64,000 nucleotides of DNA, from positions 310,001-374,000 of the forward strand of contig NZ_BSTN01000002.1 of NCBI RefSeq assembly GCF_030269545.1. Direction: 5' to 3'. This DNA is from Actinomadura sp. NBRC 104425. GTDB lineage: Bacteria > Actinomycetota > Actinomycetes > Streptosporangiales > Streptosporangiaceae. A model generated the notes under the pieces. That model saw nothing but the letters and a program-made list of their open reading frames with translations, ran no database searches and had not been told where the DNA came from. Shown one piece after another: positions 35,755 to 44,315 of the stretch. A program made the translations under genes and the position numbers. How positions within the stretch are numbered: the stretch's first letter is position 1; the number at the start of each line of letters is the position of its first letter.

Positions 35755-35835
35755 GCCCCCTCCTTCGCTTTCCGTCCTTGCGGAAAACGTTACCGAATCT
35801 GATTCTGGTCGGTGTGGGGGAGGGGGCGCGGACGG

Positions 35836-36750
35836 TCAGGACGCCAGCACCGCATGCAGGAAGTCGCGGGTGCGCTGCTCGGCGGGCGCCTCGAAGATCC
35901 GCTCCGGCGGCCCCTCCTCGACGATCCGCCCCCGGTCGAACATCAGCACCCGGTCGGAGATGTCGCGCGCGAAGTTCATCTCGTGTGTCACGCACAGCAT
36001 GGTCAGGTCGCTGTCCCGGGCGATGTCGCGCAGCAGGTCCTGCACGCCGACGACCAGCTCGGGGTCCAGCGCCGAGGTGACCTCGTCCAGCAGCAGCACC
36101 TTGGGCTCCATGGCCAGCGCCCGGGCGATCGCGACCCGCTGCTGCTGCCCGCCCGACAGCTGAGACGGATGCGCGTCGATCTTGTCGGCCAGCCCGACCA
36201 TGTCCAGCAGGCGGCGGGCCCGCTCGACCGCCTCGTCCCTGGACAGCCCCAGCACGCGCACCGGCGCCTCGGTCAGGTTGCGCAGCACGTTCATGTTCGG
36301 GAACAGGTTGAACTGCTGGAACACCATGCCGATCTGCTTGCGCATCTCGTGCAGGTGCCGCTCGCCGGCCGGGACGAGCCGGCCGCCGCGCGGCATGTGC
36401 GACAGCGGCCGGTCGCCGACCCAGATGACGCCGCCGTCCACCCTCTCCAGCGTCATCAGCAGCCGCAGGATCGTGGTCTTGCCCGAGCCGCTCGGCCCGA
36501 TCAGCGTCACCCGCTCGCCGGGCGCGACCGTGAAGTCCAGCTCGCGCAGCACCACGTTGCGGCCGAACCGCTTGACCACCTTCTCGAAGCGGATGCCCGG
36601 CGCGCCGTCGGCCGGCCGCGCCGGGCCGGGCGCGGGCAGGCGGCGGCCCTCCGGGGACTCCTCGGGGACGGACGCGGACGGTGCGAGGTCAGCAGGCGGG
36701 TCAGCAGGCGGGTCGACAGGCGGGTCGACAGGTGGGTCAATAGGTGGCAT
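35836..36750 (-). CDS. ehuA: ectoine/hydroxyectoine ABC transporter ATP-binding protein
   Basis: The 304-residue ATPase has Walker A GPSGSGKTT (about 88), VFQQFNLFPNMNVLRN, signature LSGGQQQRVAIARAL and Walker B VLLLDEVTSALDPE, the amino-acid-type (PAAT) set. The first 50 residues are an added Pro/Asp/Ala-rich tail, starting MPPIDPPVDPPVDPP, encoded by five 12-base tandem repeats. The start overlaps the end of ehuD by 14 bases and has GGAGAGG four bases upstream, so the tail is probably translated. It drives the EhuCD channel. Confidence 0.9.
   Translation of the reverse strand: MPPIDPPVDPPVDPPADPPADLAPSASVPEESPEGRRLPAPGPARPADGAPGIRFEKVVKRFGRNVVLRELDFTVAPGERVTLIGPSGSGKTTILRLLMTLERVDGGVIWVGDRPLSHMPRGGRLVPAGERHLHEMRKQIGMVFQQFNLFPNMNVLRNLTEAPVRVLGLSRDEAVERARRLLDMVGLADKIDAHPSQLSGGQQQRVAIARALAMEPKVLLLDEVTSALDPELVVGVQDLLRDIARDSDLTMLCVTHEMNFARDISDRVLMFDRGRIVEEGPPERIFEAPAEQRTRDFLHAVLAS
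36688..36747 (-). repeat. five tandem 12-base repeats at the 5' end of ehuA
   Basis: On the plus strand the units are GTCAGCAGGCGG twice, GTCGACAGGCGG, GTCGACAGGTGG and GTCAATAGGTGG, directly followed by the CAT start of ehuA. They encode P-P-x-D units. The units nearest the start have changed most. Confidence 0.9.
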
Positions 36751-37390
36751 AGCGCCTCTCCAGGCGACGGACGACGATGGACGACAGCACGCTCACGATC
36801 ACGAACAGCACGCCCACGACCGTGATCGGCTCCAGGTAGCGCAGCGTCTCGGCGCCGGCCCGGTAGGCGGCGCCGAGCAGCTCGCTGACGCTGATCGCCA
36901 GCAGCAGCGGCGAGTCCTTGAACATGGCGATCAGGTAGTTGCCCAGGCTCGGCACCACCCTGCGCACCGCCTGCGGCAGGATCACGTCCTGCCAGGCGCG
37001 CCGCCGCGGCAGGTTCAGCGCCACGCACGCCTCCCACTGGCCGCGCGGCACGTCGGCGATGCCGGCCCGGTACACCTCGCAGGTGTAGGTCGAGTAGTGC
37101 AGCCCCAGGCCGATCACCCCCGCCGTCAGCGCGCCGAGCGTCAGCCCCCAGGAGGGCAGCACGTAGAAGATGAAGAACAGCTGCACCAGCAGCGGGGTGC
37201 TGCGGATGAACTCCACCACCCACCGCACCGCCTGGTTGACGGCCCGGCTGGGGGTGCGCCGCAGCAGCGTCCACACCAGGCCCAGCACCAGCGCGATCAG
37301 GTAGCCGAGCACGGTGGCCAGCACGGTGACGCGCAGCCCGTCCAGCAGGTCCGGCAGGATCTCGCCGGTGTAGTTCCAGTCCCAGGTCAT
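36737..37390 (-). CDS. ehuD: ectoine/hydroxyectoine ABC transporter permease
   Basis: The 217-residue permease starts MTWDWNYTGEILPDLLDGL, the usual EhuD start, and has about five hydrophobic helices. The ATPase-contact loop reads ACVALNLPRRRAWQDVILPQAVR. The ATG overlaps the ehuC stop by one base (TGATG), so translation is coupled. It pairs with EhuC to form the channel for ectoine and 5-hydroxyectoine in the cytoplasmic membrane. The longer frame upstream lies inside ehuC and is a shadow. Confidence 0.9.
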   Translation of the reverse strand: MTWDWNYTGEILPDLLDGLRVTVLATVLGYLIALVLGLVWTLLRRTPSRAVNQAVRWVVEFIRSTPLLVQLFFIFYVLPSWGLTLGALTAGVIGLGLHYSTYTCEVYRAGIADVPRGQWEACVALNLPRRRAWQDVILPQAVRRVVPSLGNYLIAMFKDSPLLLAISVSELLGAAYRAGAETLRYLEPITVVGVLFVIVSVLSSIVVRRLERRYATY

Positions 37391-38094
37391 CAGGCCTTCA
37401 CCGCCCCCGCACCGGACGCCGCCGCGGCCGCGCGCCGGTCCGGCCGCCTGCCGAGCATGCGGTCGACGCGCCGCTCGGCGTACCGCACGGCCAGCTGCAG
37501 CATCTGCGCGATCGCGAAGTACACCACCAAGATGACCAGGAACGTCGCGGCCGTCTCCCCGGTGGCGGCGCGGATCCGCTGGGCGTTGAACGTCAGGTCC
37601 CCGATGGTGATCAGGGAGACCAGGGCGGTGCCCTTCATCAGCTCGATCAGCAGGTTGCCGAACGGCGGCAGCATCAGCGCCACCGCCTGCGGCAGCGTCA
37701 CCCGCAGCATCCGCTGCCACGGGGTGAAGTTCAGCGCGACCGCCGCCTCGTACTGCGCCCTGGGCACGGCGTTGACCGCGCCGCGCACCACCTCGGCGCC
37801 GTACGCGCCGACGTTGAGGCCGAGCGACAGCACCGCCGCGGCGACCGGCGTGAACCGGAACCCCACCAGCGGCAGCGCGTAGAACAGCCAGTACATCAGC
37901 ACGAGCGTTGCGGTGCCGCGGAAGAACTCCACGTACACCCGGTTCAGCGCGCGGACGGCGGTGTGCCGCGAGGTGCCCGCCAGGCCGAACACCAGCGCCG
38001 GCACCAGCGCCAGCGCCGCCCCGTACACCGTCAGCTGGACGGTGGTCCACGTGCCGCGCAGCAGCTGCGGGTAGGCGTCGAGCACGTCCGACAT
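37390..38094 (-). CDS. ehuC: ectoine/hydroxyectoine ABC transporter permease
   Basis: The 234-residue protein is a PAAT-type permease with five hydrophobic helices and the contact loop EAAVALNFTPWQRMLRVTLP. The gene order (binding protein, this permease, second permease, ATPase) next to ectABCD supports assignment as EhuC. It starts six bases after the ehuB stop. The C-terminal 25 residues are Arg/Ala-rich and cytosolic. Confidence 0.88.
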   Translation of the reverse strand: MSDVLDAYPQLLRGTWTTVQLTVYGAALALVPALVFGLAGTSRHTAVRALNRVYVEFFRGTATLVLMYWLFYALPLVGFRFTPVAAAVLSLGLNVGAYGAEVVRGAVNAVPRAQYEAAVALNFTPWQRMLRVTLPQAVALMLPPFGNLLIELMKGTALVSLITIGDLTFNAQRIRAATGETAATFLVILVVYFAIAQMLQLAVRYAERRVDRMLGRRPDRRAAAAASGAGAVKA

Positions 38095-38100
38095 GACCGA

Positions 38101-38997
38101 TCAGCCCCGGCAGTACGCGGCGGCGGTGTCGTCCGGGCCGGGCATCTCGGCCTGGGTGAACCCGAACGGCTGCAGGATCGGCAGCAGCCGGTTGGAGCGT
38201 TTGAGCTCGGCGAGCTTGTCGTTGAACGCCTTGAGCAGGTCGCCGTCGGCCTTGCGGAACGCGAACGCCCCCGCGCCCTTCTGCTCCTTGCCGTCGATGA
38301 CGGGGGTGAAGGCGTCGGTGAGCTCGAACGGCTCGCCTTTGTGCTTGGACAGCAGGTCGGCCAGCGAGATGCGGGTCAGCGCGATGCAGTCGATGCGCTC
38401 GGCCTTCAGCCCCTCGTAGGCGCTGGGCTGGTCGGGGAAGGTCTTGATGTTGCTCTTCTTCACCCCGAGCTTCTCGGCGTACCCGGCCTCCACGGCGCCG
38501 GTCAGCACGCCGACGCGCAGGTTCTTGGCGGCGGCGTCCTCGAACGTGGCGATGCCCTCGGGGTTGCCCTTGGGCACCATGAACGCGCTCTTGGCGATGT
38601 ACTCGGGGTCGGAGAACGCCGCCGCCGAGCAGCGTTCGGGGGTGATGAACATGCCGGCGGCGATCACGTCGAAGCGGCGGGCGTTCAGGCCGCCGATCAG
38701 CCCGCCGAAGTCGACCTGGACTCCCTCGACCGTGCCGATGCCCAGCTCCTTGAAGATGACGCGGGCCAGCTCGGGCGCCTCCCCGGTCAGTTCGCCGGAG
38801 GTGTCGGTGTAGCCGTACGGGGCCTCGTTGGCGAAGCCGACCTTGATCTTGCCGTCCTGCCGGGCGCGCTCCAGGGTGCCCCCGCCCCGGAGCTCCTGCT
38901 CGGGATCGGTCCGCGAGCAGCCGGCGGCGGCCAGCGGGACCGCCCCGGCCAGCACGGCCGCGGTGCGCAGCAAGTGGCGTCTCGTCGGGGAAGTCAT
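38101..38997 (-). CDS. ehuB: ectoine/hydroxyectoine ABC transporter substrate-binding lipoprotein
   Basis: The 298-residue protein has a signal with twin Arg (SPTRRHLL), a hydrophobic stretch and a lipobox ending AAAGC (Cys about 26), so it is a surface lipoprotein. The mature part is a family-3 solute-binding protein with VGFANEAPYGYTD and GLIGGLNARRFDVIAAGMFITPERC. The last is the EhuB-type ligand loop. It captures ectoines for EhuCD. It is first in its own operon, separated from ectD by a strong terminator. Confidence 0.9.
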   Translation of the reverse strand: MTSPTRRHLLRTAAVLAGAVPLAAAGCSRTDPEQELRGGGTLERARQDGKIKVGFANEAPYGYTDTSGELTGEAPELARVIFKELGIGTVEGVQVDFGGLIGGLNARRFDVIAAGMFITPERCSAAAFSDPEYIAKSAFMVPKGNPEGIATFEDAAAKNLRVGVLTGAVEAGYAEKLGVKKSNIKTFPDQPSAYEGLKAERIDCIALTRISLADLLSKHKGEPFELTDAFTPVIDGKEQKGAGAFAFRKADGDLLKAFNDKLAELKRSNRLLPILQPFGFTQAEMPGPDDTAAAYCRG

Positions 38998-39108
38998 CGT
39001 CGAACTCCTGGAGGGTGAGGCCCGGCGCCGACGGTCGCGGGGCCGGGCTTGCCGGTGGTCGTGTCGGGTGCGGGACGGGCGGCCGCGCCGGAGCGGGACC
39101 GCCCGTTC

Positions 39109-39161
39109 CGCCGCGGGCCCGTCCGCGCCTTGCCGGGGCTGGGCGGCGGCGGACGGGCCGC
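39109..39161 (-). other. GC hairpin between ectD and ehuB
   Basis: GCGGGCCCGTCCGC-like and GCGGACGGGCCGC-like arms face each other across about 25 bases, next to the ectD terminator. It could back up termination or lie in the ehuB leader. Confidence 0.4.
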
Positions 39162-39170
39162 GGATCTGCG

Positions 39171-39207
39171 ACCGGGCCCGGCCGGCCCGCCGCCGGCCGG
39201 GCCCGGT
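39171..39207 (-). terminator. hairpin terminator after ectD
   Basis: ACCGGGCCCGGCCGG and CCGGCCGGGCCCGGT are perfect 15-base complements around a seven-base loop, starting six bases past the ectD stop. It separates the ect and ehu operons. No T run follows. Confidence 0.75.
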
Positions 39208-39212
39208 CCGGG

Positions 39213-40121
39213 TCAGTCGCGGACGGGGGTGAAGTCGCGTGCGCCGATGAACGACGGCCGCGGCGCGGGCGCGGAGTACGGCTCCACGCAGGCGTTGTCG
39301 ACGCTGTTGAACACGATGAACACGTTCGAGCGGGGGAAGGGGGTGATGTTGCCGTTGGAGCCGTGCATGCAGTTGCAGTCGAACATCGTCGCCGAGCCGG
39401 GCGGGCCGGTGAGCAGGTCGATGCCGTGCCGCTCGGCCAGGACCGACAGGCTGCCCTGGTCGGGCGTGCCGATCTCCTGGTTGCGCAGCGACTGCTTGTA
39501 GTGGTCGGCCGGGGTCTCCCCGACGCAGGACACGAACGTCTTGTGCGACCCCGGCATGATCATCAGGCCGCCGTTGTGGACGAAGTTCTCGGTGAGCGCG
39601 ATGGAGATGCTCACCGCGCGCATGCGCGGCATCCCGTCCTCGGCGTGCCAGGTCTCGAAGTCGGAGTGCCAGTAGAAGTCCTTGCCGGTGAACCCGGGCT
39701 TGTAGTTGACCCGGCTCTGGTGCACGTAGACGTCGCCGCCGAGGATCTGCCGGGCCCGGCCGACCACCCGCGGGTCGCGCACCAGGCCGGCGAACACCTC
39801 GCTGATCCGGTGCACCTCGAAGATGGAGCGGACCTCGTCGGAGTCGCGCTCGGTGACCGTCCGCTCGTCGGCCAGGATGTTCGGGTCGCAGGCCAGGCGG
39901 CGCAGCTCGGCCCGGTAGGTCTCCACCTCCTCGGGCTCCAGCAGCCGCTCGACCGTCAGATAGCCGGTGGCCTCGTACGACCGCAGCGTCTCGGCGTCGA
40001 TCGGGCCGTCGTCCGGGCCGCCGTACACCACGGGGTCCTGCCGGTACAGCAGCGCGGGCTCGGCCGCCTTGCGGGTGGGATAGGCGTCGGTGCTCGTCGG
40101 ATGGGACTCGATGACACTCAC
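39213..40121 (-). CDS. ectD: ectoine hydroxylase
   Basis: The 302-residue protein is a non-haem Fe(II), 2-oxoglutarate dioxygenase. The iron ligands are seen in [11 protein letters not shown] (His and Asp, about 152-155) within the EctD signature and in CMHGSNGN (second His, about 250); [13 protein letters not shown] holds the 2-oxoglutarate Arg. It converts ectoine to 5-hydroxyectoine. The GTG start overlaps the ectC stop (GTGA), so it is translationally coupled to ectC. It is the last gene of ectABCD. Confidence 0.96.
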   Translation of the reverse strand: MSVIESHPTSTDAYPTRKAAEPALLYRQDPVVYGGPDDGPIDAETLRSYEATGYLTVERLLEPEEVETYRAELRRLACDPNILADERTVTERDSDEVRSIFEVHRISEVFAGLVRDPRVVGRARQILGGDVYVHQSRVNYKPGFTGKDFYWHSDFETWHAEDGMPRMRAVSISIALTENFVHNGGLMIMPGSHKTFVSCVGETPADHYKQSLRNQEIGTPDQGSLSVLAERHGIDLLTGPPGSATMFDCNCMHGSNGNITPFPRSNVFIVFNSVDNACVEPYSAPAPRPSFIGARDFTPVRD

Positions 40122-40513
40122 GCGTCCTCCTCGGTCAGCAGCGGGTAGACACCGTTCTCGTCGTGCACCTCCCGGCCGGTGCAGGGCGGGTTGAAGACGC
40201 AGACCGTGCGCACGTCGGTGCGGGCGCGCAGCGTGTGGTGCTCATGCCCGTCGAGCAGGTACATGACGCCCGGTTCGATCCGGTGCGTCTCGCCGGTCTC
40301 CTCGTTGACCAGCTCGCCCTCTCCCTCGATGCAGTAGACGGCCTCGATGTGGTGGGCGTACCACATCCTCGTCTCGGTGCCCGCGTACAGCACCGTGTCG
40401 TGCAGGGAGAAGCCGACGCCCTCTTTGGCCAGCACCAGGCGGCGGCTCTCCCAGGTCGGCGCCTTCACATCGCGGTCGGTGCCGATGACGTCCTTCAGTG
40501 ACCTGACGATCAT
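40118..40513 (-). CDS. ectC: L-ectoine synthase
   Basis: The 131-residue cupin starts [19 protein letters not shown], standard for EctC, and has the conserved [20 protein letters not shown] and [14 protein letters not shown]. It closes the ring of N-gamma-acetyl-diaminobutyrate to form ectoine. It lies between ectB (33 bases before) and ectD (overlapping), so the gene set ectABCD is complete. Length equals the family norm. Confidence 0.97.
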   Translation of the reverse strand: MIVRSLKDVIGTDRDVKAPTWESRRLVLAKEGVGFSLHDTVLYAGTETRMWYAHHIEAVYCIEGEGELVNEETGETHRIEPGVMYLLDGHEHHTLRARTDVRTVCVFNPPCTGREVHDENGVYPLLTEEDA

Positions 40514-40546
40514 TCGTTGCTCCTCTCCGGCGGACGCGGCGCGGGT

Positions 40547-41809
40547 TCAGGCGGTCACGGCGGTGCGGACGGCCTCGACCGAGTCGGCCAGGATCTCCAG
40601 GCCGGCGGCCAGGTCCGCCTCGGTGGTGGTCAGCGGCGGCAGCAGCTTGACGACCTCGCCCTCGGGCCCGGAGGTCTCCATGAGCAGGCCGCGCCGGAAC
40701 GCCTCGGCGCACACCTTGGGCGCCAGCTCCGGCTCCCGCATGACCAGGCCCCACACCAGGCCCCGCCCGCGCACCGAGTGCACCGCGCCCGCATGCTCCA
40801 GCGCGATCTCGTTCAGCGCCCGCTCCACCTGCTCGCCCTTGGCCCGGGTCTGCTTCTCCAGGCCCTCGTCGGCCCAGTAGTCCTCCAGTGCGCCGGTGGC
40901 GGTCACCATCGCGGGGTTGAAGCCGCGGAAGGTGCCGTTGTGCTCGCCGGGCTCCCACACGTCCAGTTCCCGCCGCAGCAGCGTCACCGCCAGCGGCAGC
41001 CCGTAGCCGCTCAGCGACTTGGACAGGCAGACGATGTCCGGGGTGAGCCCGGCCTCCTCGAAGCTGAAGAACGGGCCGGTGCGGCCGCAGCCCATCTGCA
41101 CGTCGTCGACGATCAGCAGGATGTCGTGGCGGCGGCACAGGTCCTGCAGGCCGCGCAGCCACTCGGCGCTGGCGGTGTTGACGCCGCCCTCGCCCTGCAC
41201 GGTCTCGACGATCACGGCGGCGGGCTTGTCCAGGCCGCTGCCGCTGTCCTCCAGCATCGTCTCGAACAACAGGAAGTCGGGGGTGCGGCCGTCCAGGTAG
41301 TTGTCGTAGGGCATGGCCACGCCGTGGCCCAGCGGCACGCCCGCGCCGGTGCGCTTCATCGAGTTGCCGGTCACCGCCAGCGCCCCCAGCGTCATGCCGT
41401 GGAAGGCGTTGGTGAAGCTGACGACCGTCTCCCGGCCGGTGTACTTGCGCGCCAGCTTCAGCGCGGCCTCCACCGCATGGTTGCCCGCCGGACCGGGGAA
41501 CTGCACCTTGTAGTCCAGGCCGCGCGGCCGGAGCACCACCTCGTCGAAACGTTCCAGGAACCGCCGTTTGGCGGCGGTGTACATGTCGAGCGAGTGCACG
41601 ATCGCGTCACTCGCCAGGTAGTCCAGCAGCCGGCGTTTCAGCCCCGGGTCGTTGTGCCCGTAGTTGAGCGTGCCCGCGCCCGCGAAGAAGTCCAGGTACG
41701 TCTTTCCGTCCTCGTCGGTGATATGGCTGCCCTGCGCGGTGGTGAACACCGTGGGCCAGCCCCTGCAGTAGCCGCGCACCTCGGATTCGAGACGAGCGAA
41801 TACGTCCAT
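40547..41809 (-). CDS. ectB: L-2,4-diaminobutyrate transaminase
   Basis: The 420-residue PLP enzyme starts MDVFARLESEVRGYCRGWP, as EctB does. It has NHAVEAALKLARKYTGR, the cofactor region VDDVQMGCGRTGPFFSFE and the Schiff-base Lys in LSKSLSGYGLPLA (about 265). It makes diaminobutyrate from aspartate semialdehyde and glutamate. GGAGG lies ten bases before the ATG. The longer frame upstream runs through the ectA-ectB spacer and is not used. Confidence 0.96.
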   Translation of the reverse strand: MDVFARLESEVRGYCRGWPTVFTTAQGSHITDEDGKTYLDFFAGAGTLNYGHNDPGLKRRLLDYLASDAIVHSLDMYTAAKRRFLERFDEVVLRPRGLDYKVQFPGPAGNHAVEAALKLARKYTGRETVVSFTNAFHGMTLGALAVTGNSMKRTGAGVPLGHGVAMPYDNYLDGRTPDFLLFETMLEDSGSGLDKPAAVIVETVQGEGGVNTASAEWLRGLQDLCRRHDILLIVDDVQMGCGRTGPFFSFEEAGLTPDIVCLSKSLSGYGLPLAVTLLRRELDVWEPGEHNGTFRGFNPAMVTATGALEDYWADEGLEKQTRAKGEQVERALNEIALEHAGAVHSVRGRGLVWGLVMREPELAPKVCAEAFRRGLLMETSGPEGEVVKLLPPLTTTEADLAAGLEILADSVEAVRTAVTA

Positions 41810-42051
41810 GTTTTCTCTGCCTCCGGTGGTTCGGGAATGGGCGGTCGAAGAACTCGGCCGTGCGGTCGTCGGGACGGTCGGGATCGGAATCCGGGCGGAT
41901 CTGAGAACGGGCTGAACGGGGAGCGGGCCGGGATCGCAGGATCGGGGGCGTGGACCGGTCCGGTGCGCCGCGCGCCGGCTTGCGTGCACCGCCCGGCGGT
42001 GCCCGGGCGCAGGGCCGGGCGGACGCCGCCGCGGGCTCCGCGCGGTGGCCG
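41810..42051 (-). other. long ectA-ectB spacer
   Basis: The 242-base gap is unusual for ectAB, which are normally close together. It contains a GCCCGGGC-ACC-GCCGGGCGG hairpin and no gene. A second promoter for ectBCD or an attenuating structure is possible; no clear -10/-35 pair is seen. Confidence 0.5.
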
Positions 42052-42585
42052 TCAGGAACGGCTCAGCGGGCCGATGCGGAAAAGGATCTCGGGTTCGTGG
42101 CCGGCGGGAAGGTGCGCCTCGCCGAACAGCGGGCTGCGGACCACCGCGCAGCCGCGGCCCCGGGCGAACGATTCGAACATCGCCGCGCTGGCGGCGTTGC
42201 CCGGTGTGACCGTCGCCTCCATGTACCGGCAGCCCAGCGCGGGCATCCGGTCGCCGAGCCGGTCCAGCATGCGCCGGGCGAGGCCCCGGCCGCGGTGGGC
42301 GCGGTCGACCGCGACCTGCCACACGAACAGCGTGTCGCGCCGGCCGGGGCGCACGTAACCGGTGACGAAACCGCACGCCGCGCCGTCCGCCCGGGCCACC
42401 ACGGAGGTGCCGGAGAAATCGCGGCACCAGAGCACGTAACTGTATGGCGAGTTGACGTCCAGCACGTTCGAGTCTCGCGCGAGCCGCCACATCTCGGGAC
42501 CGTCGGCCAGGTCCGGCTCGCGGAGCCGGAACGCCGGCTCGCTCCCTGTCGGCGGGGATGTCGAGTGCAGGGATTGCGCTGCCAT
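42052..42585 (-). CDS. ectA: L-2,4-diaminobutyrate acetyltransferase
   Basis: The 177-residue GNAT enzyme has the EctA signatures LDVNSPYSYVLWCRDFSGTS, the acetyl-CoA loop VDRAHRGRGLARRML and ATVTPGNAASAAMFESFARGRG. It acetylates diaminobutyrate at N-gamma in ectoine synthesis. No ribosome site is present; TAGGTT lies eight bases before the ATG, so the transcript is probably nearly leaderless. It is first of ectABCD. No aspartokinase (ask_ect) or EctR regulator is in the window. Confidence 0.95.
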   Translation of the reverse strand: MAAQSLHSTSPPTGSEPAFRLREPDLADGPEMWRLARDSNVLDVNSPYSYVLWCRDFSGTSVVARADGAACGFVTGYVRPGRRDTLFVWQVAVDRAHRGRGLARRMLDRLGDRMPALGCRYMEATVTPGNAASAAMFESFARGRGCAVVRSPLFGEAHLPAGHEPEILFRIGPLSRS

Positions 42586-42593
42586 GTGAGAGA

Positions 42594-42599
42594 AACCTA
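42594..42599 (-). promoter_or_regulatory. -10 hexamer of ectA
   Basis: On the minus strand TAGGTT lies eight bases before the ectA ATG. The stretch 42620-42690 upstream is AT-richer than its surroundings and could hold regulator sites. Confidence 0.45.
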
Positions 42600-43078
42600 G
42601 CGAAGGTTCCTGAACGCGCCGCGGGCATTGTTATCGACGAGATGTTTGGCATTCCCGCGACGGGGTAGGGAAAATTGCTTGTTCGAATCGGGCGTGTTCG
42701 GCGCGCGCGGCGGCGGGGGACGAGCGCGCCGTTCTCCGCCGCACGCAGGGGAATCCGCGTGACGGGCACCGGACGCGCCGGCGCCCGTCACGCCCGCCAC
42801 CGTGGGTGACGCGGCGTGCACAGCACCCGACCTCGATGTTTCAATTGTGTGAGGTAAATCACTCGGCCGTAGTGACAACTGTGTGGCCCTGCAGTGCGTC
42901 GGGGTGTGTCCCGCGGTGGCCGCGCGGTCTGAGTGACAGGCGAGACGCGGCCCTGCGCGGTCTTCGCCGGCGCCCCTCGCGGGCGTTCAGGGTGCGGCGC
43001 AGCCCCGCCCGCAGGCGTCCACAGGAGCCCGCGGGCGGCACTGAAGGGGAAGAAGCGTCGGGGCGCAGCGGAAAGGGC
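42600..43078. other. intergenic region between ectA and the prolyl aminopeptidase gene
   Basis: About 480 bases with no supported gene. It holds the AT-richer stretch upstream of ectA, a strong hairpin at 42757-42793, and an AT-richer stretch at 42836-42890 that might be a promoter. Bases 42960-43050 resemble the CCGCC/GGCGG-rich spacer after rpsA. Confidence 0.5.
42757..42793. other. long near-perfect hairpin upstream of ectA
   Basis: GCGTGACGGGC and GCCCGTCACGC are perfect 11-base complements; inside, after one mismatch, CCGG pairs with CCGG around a five-base loop. It could end transcripts from the aminopeptidase gene or bind a regulator of ectA. Confidence 0.6.
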
Positions 43079-44122
<1,044 letters not shown>

Positions 44123-44315
44123 TCAAGAAACTAAACCCCAAACAGGGCAAACGCTGTGGTGATCGGCACTAGAGTGCCTTCCATGTGCCAAGCGACGAGC
44201 CGCCAGGCGAGGAGTGCAGCGAACAGATGAGCACAGCAGCCCCGCGACCGTTGCTCCGCACCCGCGCCGCCCGGCGGGTCGGCCGAGTACGGCGAGGAGA
44301 ACTTGGAGGGCCGGA

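Noticed and set aside
36688..36747. A CRISPR-like array
   Set aside because: Units are contiguous 12-mers with no spacers, inside a coding sequence.
42836..42960. A short plus-strand frame starting MFQLCEVNHSAVV
   Set aside because: No ribosome site, no homology I can recall, and it reads into the antisense strand of the aminopeptidase gene.
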